A stretch of 12,231 nucleotides of DNA from contig JADFKX010000047.1 of the NCBI GenBank assembly GCA_022564695.1, positions 1 to 12,231 on the forward strand, in the 5' to 3' direction. The notes beneath the pieces were generated by a model. The model did no database searches, was not told the DNA's origin, and saw only the letters and a list, made by a program, of their open reading frames with translations. Position 1 is the first letter of the stretch, and every line of letters begins with the position of its first letter. The DNA comes from Chloroflexota bacterium. GTDB taxonomy: Bacteria > Chloroflexota > Dehalococcoidia > SM23-28-2 > RBG-16-64-32. The translations under genes were made by a program, and so were the position numbers. Positions 1 through 6,200 of the stretch are shown here, piece by piece.

Positions 1-776
1 CCTGCCGCTTGCTCTCTAGTATGGAGGCTAAAATCGGCCCCATGCACTCGACATAGTTCCGCCGCTCTAGCGAAAAGAAGATTGCGATCGCGGTCTGCCG
101 GGATGACGAAGAACAGCCGCACAGGCGCGAAGCGGTGGTATCTCAAGGCGAAAGCGCCAGCGGAACCCTCAACCAGCCTGTCAATTTCAGCGAGAGCCGT
201 AGCGATCTGTTGATCCACGCTAAGCATTGGCGTCGCATGGTGTATCACTACCACGCTTTTGTCCGGTACGCTTTTGTCCGGCCCCATGTAGTGCATCACT
301 TCGTCGAAGTAGACGTGCTTACTATTCGGCGGTTCGTCCTCCAGGCGGAGGCCTTCGCCCTTGTATAGGCGAAGCCCATTGTCAGGATCAAGGAACACGA
401 GGTCACATTCAGCCACGTCAGTGACAGCGCGTTCCAACCATTCCCTGCGGTCGGCCAGCTTGCGGTTGGCAGGCACCCACTCTTCGAAGTAAACCGGCTC
501 TCCCGGGAATAGGCGGGCCTTGCGAACGCTACGAACGTTCCTTCTTTTGAGTTTCACAATCTTAGAGAGCGAATTGAAAACTTTGGGGTCCAACGCCGCG
601 TATTTATCGGGTTGGCCGAGGTAGCCGGTCTGGTTTCCGCCAGGCTTCTTGTCATCCGGCCTCAAGTACCAAACCACGGCTAGTCGAAGTGACTCATTGT
701 CGTCAGCCCCAGACAGCGCTCGAAGGAGGCTGTATTTGCCGTAGTCCCCGATGTCGCCTACGTACTTGTTCTGCAC
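1..776 (-). CDS. Uncharacterised protein, 3' end outside window (258 codons visible)
   Basis: An open frame begins at GTG 776-774 and stays open to base 1, so the C-terminus is missing. The start is supported by an in-frame TAA two codons upstream and a TTGGAG ribosome-binding site six bases before the GTG. The N-terminus reads MQNKYVGDIGDYGKYSLLR. A later LVFLDPDNGLRL block (about residue 137) and a VVVIHHATP block follow. From memory, this opening (Y-x-GD-x-GD-[FY]-GK-[FY]-x-LLR) together with a DPDNG block and a His-His stretch recurs in a family of uncharacterised bacterial proteins; I know no proven function. No signal peptide or membrane segment is visible. G+C is about 50% in three hand-counted 60-base lines (27, 31 and 30 of 60), well below the neighbouring genes, which suggests acquisition from elsewhere. 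It lies 82 bases after the propeller lipoprotein gene. The reading frame is secure; the function is unknown. Confidence 0.8.
   Translation of the reverse strand, partial: MQNKYVGDIGDYGKYSLLRALSGADDNESLRLAVVWYLRPDDKKPGGNQTGYLGQPDKYAALDPKVFNSLSKIVKLKRRNVRSVRKARLFPGEPVYFEEWVPANRKLADRREWLERAVTDVAECDLVFLDPDNGLRLYKGEGLRLEDEPPNSKHVYFDEVMHYMGPDKSVPDKSVVVIHHATPMLSVDQQIATALAEIDRLVEGSAGAFALRYHRFAPVRLFFVIPADRDRNLLFARAAELCRVHGADFSLHTREQAA
253..282. repeat. 15-bp tandem duplication inside the 5'-terminal partial gene
   Basis: Two adjacent 15-base units, 253-267 and 268-282, differ only at their last base. On the minus strand they encode PDKSV twice in a row. The duplication is in frame, so it lengthens the protein by five residues without disrupting it. 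It sits between the DPDNG block and the conserved-looking His-His segment. Replication slippage is the simplest origin. Confidence 0.85.
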
Positions 777-804
777 CGTTTACTCCAACTGCGGTTGGGG
801 CTTC

Positions 805-855
805 TCACGCACCTCTCGGTCCGAGGGTCTGGACGTACGCATCGTGGTAGTCCAT
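805..855 (-). pseudogene. aroC: Remnant or duplicate of the aroC 3' end
   Basis: Reading leftwards from 846, the minus strand encodes HDAYVQTLGPRG, then Ala and TGA (807-805). The intact aroC at 2027-1980 ends HDAYLKTIGPRG, then RKE and TAG. Nine of twelve residues match and the other three are conservative (L/V, K/Q, I/L). Thirteen bases are identical (ACCACGATGCGTA; 848-836 here, 2029-2017 in aroC). Beyond that most changes are synonymous, as between orthologues. The frame is the same as that of the propeller gene, whose TAG stop lies two codons upstream of an ATG at 855. I read it as a leftover aroC tail from an insertion or recombination event. It could conceivably be translated as a 16-residue peptide, but there is no reason to expect that. 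Recent tandem duplication is less likely given the divergence. Confidence 0.7.
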
Positions 856-858
856 AAG

Positions 859-1971
859 CTACCCCTTCGGCGCCGGCATCCAGGCAGGATCCCTGTCGTC
901 GCCGGGGTTGTTGGTGAGGTTGGTCAGGCCAGAGCCGTCGGCGCTCATGACGTAGATCTCCACGTTTCCGTCGCGATCGGAGGTGAAGGCGATACGAGAG
1001 CCGTCGGGCGACCAGGCTGGCCGAGAGTCGATGGCTGGGTTGTTCGTGAGGTTGGTCTGGCCCGTGCCATCGGCGTTCATGACGTAGATCTCGCTATTCT
1101 CATCCCGGTAGGAAGTGAAGACGATGCGGGAACCGTCGGGAGACCAGATGGCGAAGTCGTCATCGCCGGGATTGTTGGTGAGGTTGATCAGGCCGGAGCC
1201 GTCGGCGCTCATAACGTAGATCTCATTCATGTGGTCACGGCGCGAGATGAAGGCGATACGCGCACCGTCCGGTGACCAGTCGTACCCACCATTGATGAAA
1301 GGGTTATCGGTGAGGTTCGCCAGGCCGGAGCCGTCCGCGTTCATCACGAATACGTCGCCAACGCTGGCGCGCTCGGAGGTGAAGGCGATGCGAGACCCGT
1401 CCGGCGACCAGACCGGAAACGTGTCGGGCGTGAGGTTGTTGGTGAGGTTGGTCAGGCCAGAGCCGTCGGCATTCATCACGTAGACGTCCACAACGTCATC
1501 TCGCCTAGAGCTGAAGACGATGCGGGAACCATCGGGCGACCAGGCGAAGCCGAAAAGGCCGTCACTGTTCGGGTTATTCGTGAGGTTAGCCAGGCGGGAG
1601 CCATCGGCGTTGATGACGTAGACCTCGAAACCGGAGCCGAAGGCGATGCGGGCGCCGTCCGGCGACCAGGCGGGGTTAGATTCAAAGGCTGGGCTGTTGG
1701 TAAGGCGGGTGAGACCGGAGCCATCCGCGTTCATTGCGTAGATCTCGCCGTTGCCGTCGCGGTCGGAGGTGAAAGCGATCCTGACCGTAGCGGTAGGCGA
1801 TGGAGTAGCGGCTGCGGCAGGCGATGGAGTAGCGTCGGCGGGCCCTTCCGTAGAGGCAGGCGTGGTAGTTGAAGCAGGGGTGGCATCGGACTGCCCGCCA
1901 TCGCCGCAAGCGGAGGCCAGCAGGAACACCAACATGGACAGCATCGCCAGCAGTAAGCTGGATACCTTCAT
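859..1971 (-). CDS. TolB-like seven-bladed beta-propeller lipoprotein
   Basis: A 370-residue predicted lipoprotein. Residues 1-21 form a signal peptide (hydrophobic LLLAMLSMLVFLLASA) ending at Cys22, the likely lipidated residue; the preceding ASA is a relaxed lipobox. Residues 26-62 are an Ala/Ser/Thr/Pro linker. Residues 63-370 hold seven WD40-like (PD40/TolB-type) units marked by [NS]ADG(S/T) at residues 81, 121, 167, 211, 255, 299 and 343 and by six WSPDG motifs; the last unit ends in WMPAPKG instead. Such propellers usually act in protein or ligand binding at the cell surface; no catalytic residues are evident. The second of two adjacent ATGs (1971-1969) was chosen because AGGAG lies five bases before it; the first is too close. 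The start follows the aroC stop by eight bases and the ribosome site overlaps that stop, so coupling to aroC is likely. A much longer frame upstream runs through aroC and is not real. Confidence 0.88.
   Translation of the reverse strand: MKVSSLLLAMLSMLVFLLASACGDGGQSDATPASTTTPASTEGPADATPSPAAAATPSPTATVRIAFTSDRDGNGEIYAMNADGSGLTRLTNSPAFESNPAWSPDGARIAFGSGFEVYVINADGSRLANLTNNPNSDGLFGFAWSPDGSRIVFSSRRDDVVDVYVMNADGSGLTNLTNNLTPDTFPVWSPDGSRIAFTSERASVGDVFVMNADGSGLANLTDNPFINGGYDWSPDGARIAFISRRDHMNEIYVMSADGSGLINLTNNPGDDDFAIWSPDGSRIVFTSYRDENSEIYVMNADGTGQTNLTNNPAIDSRPAWSPDGSRIAFTSDRDGNVEIYVMSADGSGLTNLTNNPGDDRDPAWMPAPKG
862..1785 (-). repeat. Seven tandem propeller-blade coding repeats
   Basis: The coding DNA for residues 63-370 of the propeller lipoprotein is a tandem array with units of 40-46 codons (mostly 44, about 132 bp). 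Some blades share runs of about 30 identical bases, for example around 909-941 and 1438-1470 over the LTNLTNN/ADGSGL segment. Such an array can gain or lose blades by recombination, and it may collapse in short-read assembly. Confidence 0.85.
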
Positions 1972-1979
1972 CATGTCTC

Positions 1980-3161
1980 CTATTCTTTTCGCCCTCGTGG
2001 CCCGATTGTCTTGAGATACGCATCGTGGTTGCGCTTCGTCTCCACCAGCGTGTCGCCGCCAAACTTCTCCAGCATCGCCTGGGCCAGCACGATCGCCACC
2101 ATCGCCTCGCCCACCACGCCGGCGGCGGGGACTGTGCACACGTCGGAGCGCTCGTAGTGCGCCTGTATCTCCTCGCCCGTGATGAGGTCCACGGAGGGCA
2201 ACGGCTTTGAGAGCGTGGAGATCGGCTTCAGCGCCCCGCGCACGACGACCGGCTCGCCGTTAGTGATGCCGCCCTCCAGCCCGCCGGCGCGGTTGGTGGC
2301 GCGACGCCAGGGGCGGCCGTCCCACTTCTCCGGCGCCAGGATCACGTCGTGGGCCTGAGAGCCGGGAGTGGAGGTGAGAGCAAAGCCGCCGCCGATCTCA
2401 ACGCCCTTGACGGCGTGGATGCTCATCACCGCCTGAGCCAGCAACCCGTCCAGCTTGCGGTCCCACATCACGTGCGAGCCGAGGCCGATAGGAACGCCGT
2501 CGGCCCGCATCTCGAAGATGCCGCCCAGGGTGTCGCCGGCATCGCGGGCGGCGTCGATGGCTTTCACCATGCGCTCGGAGGCGTTGGCGTCAGCGCAGCG
2601 GACGGGCGACTCCTCGACGGCCTCCCAGCCCGGATCGCCCCTACTCGTCGGGGCGGCGAACACGTCGCCGATGGAGACGGTGTGAGAGTGGACGGCCACG
2701 CCGAACTCCTCCAGCAGACGCCGGCACACAGCACCCACGGCGACGCGGGCCGCCGTCTCGCGGGCGGAGGCGCGCTCCAGCACGTTGCGGACATCGTCGA
2801 AGCCGTACTTCATCGCGCCGGCCAGGTCGGCGTGGCCGGGCCGGAGACGGGTCACCCGCTTCACCTCGCCCTCGAACGGCTCCACCTGCATCACCTCGCC
2901 CCAGTTCTCCCAATCGCGGTTGCGAATGAACAGCGCCAGGGGGCTGCCGAGAGTGCGGCCATGACGGACGCCGGCGATTATCTCCGCGTGGTCCTGCTCG
3001 ATCTGCTGTCGCTTGGAGCGGCCGTAGCCGCCCTGGCGCCGCCGCAGATCGCTCTCCATGTACTCCTCGGTGAGGGACAGACCGGCGGGCAGGCCTTCCA
3101 CCGTAACGGTGAGGCCCTTGCCGTGCGATTCGCCGGCAGTGAGGAAGCGGAGCTCAGTCAT
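1980..3161 (-). CDS. aroC: Chorismate synthase
   Basis: This enzyme converts 5-enolpyruvylshikimate-3-phosphate to chorismate using reduced FMN, the last shared step towards aromatic amino acids, folates and quinones. It is 393 residues, a normal length. Family signatures are present: GESHG at residues 10-14 (active-site His13), RRRQGGYGR at 40-48, RPGHADL at 107-113 (second essential His110), RASARETAAR at 130-139, a GG-x-TNG element at 297-302 and RSDVC near 338. The ATG at 3161 overlaps the TGA of the upstream membrane-protein gene as ATGA, and a purine-rich GCAGGCGGG precedes it. The stop TAG is part of the ribosome site of the downstream lipoprotein gene. The C-terminal HDAYLKTIGPRG segment has a diverged second copy at 805-846. 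Confidence 0.97.
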   Translation of the reverse strand: MTELRFLTAGESHGKGLTVTVEGLPAGLSLTEEYMESDLRRRQGGYGRSKRQQIEQDHAEIIAGVRHGRTLGSPLALFIRNRDWENWGEVMQVEPFEGEVKRVTRLRPGHADLAGAMKYGFDDVRNVLERASARETAARVAVGAVCRRLLEEFGVAVHSHTVSIGDVFAAPTSRGDPGWEAVEESPVRCADANASERMVKAIDAARDAGDTLGGIFEMRADGVPIGLGSHVMWDRKLDGLLAQAVMSIHAVKGVEIGGGFALTSTPGSQAHDVILAPEKWDGRPWRRATNRAGGLEGGITNGEPVVVRGALKPISTLSKPLPSVDLITGEEIQAHYERSDVCTVPAAGVVGEAMVAIVLAQAMLEKFGGDTLVETKRNHDAYLKTIGPRGRKE

Positions 3162-3802
3162 TGGCCCGCCTGCGATCCCGAGCCGCTGGCCGCCGGCGCT
3201 TTCGTCCCTTCATCAGGATCGATGGGCAGGGCGGCGCCGCGCTCGCCCAGGCGGTAGCGGCCACCGAAGGCGTCCACGATCTCGGCCGCCGTCCAGTCCT
3301 CCCAGTCCACCTCGCGGGCGACCTCTCGGCTGGCGGTGGTGGTGAGGATGCAGGCCCGCTGGGAAGCGCCATCCGGATCGCGGAACGTGGTGTGCACGTC
3401 GATGCGAACGGCAACGAGGCTGAGGTTGGGCACATCGTACAGGAGCATATCGGCGATGCGGACGGTAACGGCCAGCCCCTCTTGCAAGGGGCTCGTTATC
3501 TCCACCCAACGACCGTCGACGAGGCGGTACTCGCTCTCCACCTGGCATGATACGCGGGCGCTATCCGACTCCACATCAACAAGCTCTAGGCTCTGTACGC
3601 CTCGCCACACATCCAGCGCCACCTCCTTGGGCCGCTTCGCGGAGCACCAGTAGGCGATCGACTCCTCCATCATCTGGCGAATCACACCCACATCGCCACC
3701 GGCGGCAGCCTTTCGCCAGGCCAGCGAAGCGCGCGTCCCCTGCAGAACGATGTAGCCGACGACCACGAAGATGATGATGATGGCCAGGATGCCCCACTCC
3801 AC
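3158..3802 (-). CDS. Unrecognised single-pass membrane protein between aroE and aroC
   Basis: I do not recognise a named family. The predicted protein is 214 residues. Residues 4-21 (GILAIIIIFVVVGYIVLQ) form one membrane segment at the very N-terminus, so the rest probably faces one side as a soluble domain. It has an acidic helical stretch near 38-70, an alternating hydrophobic beta-type region at 70-160 (containing RVSCQVESEYRLVDGRWVEI) and a Ser/Ala/Gly-rich tail. The middle is faintly like an NTF2/Tim44-type small domain; this is only an impression. Start choice: GTG 3802-3800 has GGGAGGGG ending seven bases upstream and begins four bases after the aroE stop. A GTG at 3823 would add seven residues but has a poor ribosome site. 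The 3' end overlaps aroC (ATGA). It is co-transcribed with aroE and aroC, but nothing links it directly to shikimate chemistry. Confidence 0.85.
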   Translation of the reverse strand: MEWGILAIIIIFVVVGYIVLQGTRASLAWRKAAAGGDVGVIRQMMEESIAYWCSAKRPKEVALDVWRGVQSLELVDVESDSARVSCQVESEYRLVDGRWVEITSPLQEGLAVTVRIADMLLYDVPNLSLVAVRIDVHTTFRDPDGASQRACILTTTASREVAREVDWEDWTAAEIVDAFGGRYRLGERGAALPIDPDEGTKAPAASGSGSQAGQ

Positions 3803-3806
3803 CTCG

Positions 3807-4679
3807 CTACCCCTCCCTTCCACCTGAGACGGACAGCCCCGTCCGCGCAGCCTTGAGCATCACTTCCAGGGGCGCGTCTGAGCCGATCCACAGACGGAAC
3901 GACGCGGCGCCCTGATAGACGAGCATGGGAAGCCCTCCCAGGACGCCGGCGCCGCGCTTCTCGGCGGCGGCCAGGAGAGGCGTCTTCGTCGGGCGGTATA
4001 TGAGGTCGAATACGAGAGCGCCAGACGGAATGAGTTCGATTGGCACGGGCGAGTCCTTCTCTTTCTTCGTGCCGGCCATGCCGACCGACGTACAGTTTAT
4101 CAGAAGGCGGCAGGAGATAGTGGAGGCGCGCCAGGAGACGAACACGTCCGGCAGTGCGTTGAGTTCGGTGTCCCCGGCCTGCGACCCAAGCTCCTTCACC
4201 AGTCTGGAGGCGCGCGAAAAGGTGCGGTTGATGAAGGTGATGGATGCGGCGCCGGCATCTATAAGCGCGACCGCTATCGCGCGGGCGGCGCCGCCCGCCC
4301 CCGCCACAAGAACGTGGCCGCCGGACGGATCGAAGCCACCGTCCTCGCGCAGAGCTCTCAAAAAGCCGGTGACATCGGTGTTGTAGCCGTACAGCTTGCC
4401 TTCGCGGTTTACGATCGTGTTGACGGCCCCCACGCGGCGGCAGAGGTCATCGACTTCGTCGAGCAGCGGGAGAACGGCCTCCTTATGGGGAATGGTCACG
4501 TTAGCGCCCAGCCACTCCGGCGCGCGTAGCCCCTGGATAGCCTCGGAGAGCCCATCATCCGACGTGGGCAAGGCCTCGTATCGGATGTCGAGCTTCAGAT
4601 GATCGAGGGCAGCCTGCTGAAACACGGGCGAGAGCGACCGTTTCAGGGGATAGCCGATGACGCCCACGTACTTCGTCAA
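3807..4679 (-). CDS. aroE: Shikimate dehydrogenase (NADP+)
   Basis: This enzyme reduces 3-dehydroshikimate to shikimate with NADPH. It is 290 residues, slightly over the usual 270-280. Substrate-side motifs are SLSP at residues 15-18, NVTIPHK at 60-66 (catalytic Lys66), GAVNTI at 84-89 and YNTD at 99-102 (catalytic Asp102). The cofactor domain carries GAGGAARA at 127-134 and NRT at 151-153, which suits NADP binding, then INCTSVGM, DLIYRPTKTPLL and GLPMLVYQGAASF. The start is a TTG (4679-4677) whose last bases form the mltG TGA stop, giving a four-base TTGA overlap, so translation should be coupled to mltG. The residues after TTG (TKYVGVIGYPL) are the expected N-terminus, so the TTG is well supported. 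Confidence 0.96.
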   Translation of the reverse strand: MTKYVGVIGYPLKRSLSPVFQQAALDHLKLDIRYEALPTSDDGLSEAIQGLRAPEWLGANVTIPHKEAVLPLLDEVDDLCRRVGAVNTIVNREGKLYGYNTDVTGFLRALREDGGFDPSGGHVLVAGAGGAARAIAVALIDAGAASITFINRTFSRASRLVKELGSQAGDTELNALPDVFVSWRASTISCRLLINCTSVGMAGTKKEKDSPVPIELIPSGALVFDLIYRPTKTPLLAAAEKRGAGVLGGLPMLVYQGAASFRLWIGSDAPLEVMLKAARTGLSVSGGREG

Positions 4680-5743
4680 CGCAGGTACTCCTCAACGTTC
4701 TCCAAGTGCTCCGCCAGCGTCTCCGCGAAAGCGTGGGACCCGTCCTCGTCCCCCGTCGCGACGAAGTAGAGGAAGTTCGTATCGGCGGGCTCGATGACGG
4801 CCCTGATGGAGTCGAGACGTGGAGCGCCGATGGGCGTCGGCGGTAGACCGCTGGATCGGTAGGTGTTGTAATCCGAGTCGATCTCCAGGTCTTCCCCCGT
4901 AAGTTGCGTCTTCCAGTAACCAAACTCCTCCGCGTTCTCCGGTTCCTCCGCCAGGGCGTACTGCACGGTCGGGTCGGCCTCCAGGAGTATGCCCCGGCGC
5001 AACCGCGTCAGGAAGACCTGCGCCATAATCGGGCGCTCGTCCGGCACCTTCGCCTCCCGCTCGATGATGGAGGCGAGCGTGAGGACGCCATGCACGGTCA
5101 GCCCTTGATCCAGGGCCTGGCTCCGCAGCTCCGGCGTGAAGTTCTCGTCCATCGCCTCCAGCATCCTCAGTATGACGTCTTCGGCAGTGTCATCGCGACG
5201 GTAGAAGTAGGTCGCGGGGAAGAGGTACCCCTCCAGAGGCGTGATTCGCCCCAGCCGCCGCAGGAAATCGAAGTCAAAGTTGCCGGCCACCGCCGCCTCC
5301 AGGAAGTCCTCTCGCGAGATCACTCCCTGCTCGTCCAGCGCGTCGGCGATCTCCTCCAGACGCCAACCCTCGATCACGGTGACGAACAGCGACGAGACGA
5401 TGCCGCGCCGCATGCGGTAGACGACGTTCAGGGCCGGCGTGTTCGGATCCAACTCGTAATCCCCGGCCTGCAGCAGCCTGTCGTACCCCATCAGCTCCAC
5501 GAGTACGCGGAACTGGATGGCGGATTCGATAACACCCTCATCCTCGAGCGTATCGCCGATCTCCTGCGCACCTTCGCCCTCGTCCACGGAGATGATGACA
5601 GGCGTAGGCGCCGGCGTGGGCGGAGTGGCGATGGAATTCACCGGGACCTCGTCCACCAAGCCGGGCGAGCCGGTGATCGTCCACACCGTGGCGGCGATCA
5701 TCCCCAGGACCAGGACGGTGGCGAGGGAAGCAAGTAAGCGCAC
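4676..5743 (-). CDS. mltG: Endolytic murein transglycosylase MltG (YceG-like)
   Basis: A membrane-bound lytic transglycosylase that cuts nascent peptidoglycan strands and is thought to set glycan chain length. It is 355 residues. Residues 5-23 form a single N-terminal membrane anchor, followed by a short Pro/Thr linker (about 39-49) and a LysM-like region (about 50-120). The catalytic domain shows LEGYLFPATY at 170-179, SIIEREA at 225-231 with the expected catalytic Glu228, LEADPTVQYAL at 254-264, and YNTYRSSGLPPTPIGAP at 292-308. The start is GTG 5743-5741, preceded by AGGA at a spacing of seven; the GTG lies three bases after the ruvX stop. Its 3' end overlaps aroE. The alaS-ruvX-mltG neighbourhood is common in bacteria and supports the assignment. 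Confidence 0.96.
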   Translation of the reverse strand: MRLLASLATVLVLGMIAATVWTITGSPGLVDEVPVNSIATPPTPAPTPVIISVDEGEGAQEIGDTLEDEGVIESAIQFRVLVELMGYDRLLQAGDYELDPNTPALNVVYRMRRGIVSSLFVTVIEGWRLEEIADALDEQGVISREDFLEAAVAGNFDFDFLRRLGRITPLEGYLFPATYFYRRDDTAEDVILRMLEAMDENFTPELRSQALDQGLTVHGVLTLASIIEREAKVPDERPIMAQVFLTRLRRGILLEADPTVQYALAEEPENAEEFGYWKTQLTGEDLEIDSDYNTYRSSGLPPTPIGAPRLDSIRAVIEPADTNFLYFVATGDEDGSHAFAETLAEHLENVEEYLR

Positions 5744-5746
5744 GTT

Positions 5747-6199
5747 CTATCCTGAGGCCGGCCCGCGCTGGCTGTCCAGGTATGCCTGAAGGATGATCGC
5801 AGCCGCGATAGCGTCCAGATCGCCCTTGGGGCGGCGCTTGCGCCCAGACGCCCGCCTGCCTGGCCGAGGTAGGCGGTGCCGCGCCTCCGCGGACGTCAGC
5901 CGCTCGTCCCAGGTGTGGACGGGGATGTCGAGCCGCCCAGCGAGGGCATCGGCGAGGGCCTGTGCCCGCTGAGCCTGCGGGCCCAGTGCGCCGCTGAGAG
6001 AGAGGGCGAGGCCGACGACAAGCTCCTGTGCGTCCTGTTCCCGGGCCAGCCGTGTCACAGCCTCGACAGGGTCGGCTCCGGCATCGATGGTCGTGACGGG
6101 GATAGCCACGCGGGTGCGAAGATCGGCGGCGGCGACGCCGATACGCTTCTCGCCGGGGTCTATCGCCAGGATGCGACCGCTGCGGGGTTGCGGCGTCAT
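5747..6199 (-). CDS. ruvX: Holliday junction resolvase-like / pre-16S rRNA nuclease RuvX (YqgF)
   Basis: An RNase H-fold nuclease of the YqgF family, 150 residues. In bacteria this family is linked mainly to maturation of the 16S rRNA 5' end; resolvase activity was the older proposal. Motifs: AIDPGEKRIGVA at 12-23 (Asp14, first metal ligand), VVGL at 61-64, GPQA at 73-76, WDERLTSAEA at 97-106 and KGDLDAIAAAIILQAYLD at 125-142 (Asp129, third carboxylate). VVGLALSLSGALGPQ has Ala-Leu where many homologues have Pro-Leu-Asn, a mild change. The Arg/Lys-rich loop at 108-125 is longer and more basic than I expect and may bind nucleic acid. The ATG follows the alaS TAG by one base with no clear ribosome site, so reinitiation after alaS is likely. 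Confidence 0.93.
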   Translation of the reverse strand: MTPQPRSGRILAIDPGEKRIGVAAADLRTRVAIPVTTIDAGADPVEAVTRLAREQDAQELVVGLALSLSGALGPQAQRAQALADALAGRLDIPVHTWDERLTSAEARHRLPRPGRRASGRKRRPKGDLDAIAAAIILQAYLDSQRGPASG

Positions 6200-6200
6200 T

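Noticed and set aside
351..376. CTTCGCC/GGCGAAG inverted repeat
   Set aside because: It lies inside coding sequence of the partial gene with a long loop; the pairing is most simply chance from codon content.
862..1785. CRISPR-like or non-coding tandem repeat array
   Set aside because: The 120-138 bp periodicity is explained by propeller blades in a single open frame; the repeats are not short and spacer-separated.
859..2139. Longer version of the propeller protein starting at 2139
   Set aside because: The extra 55 residues lie inside aroC in another frame and are Arg/Gly-rich noise. The lipoprotein signal peptide and ribosome site place the start at 1971.
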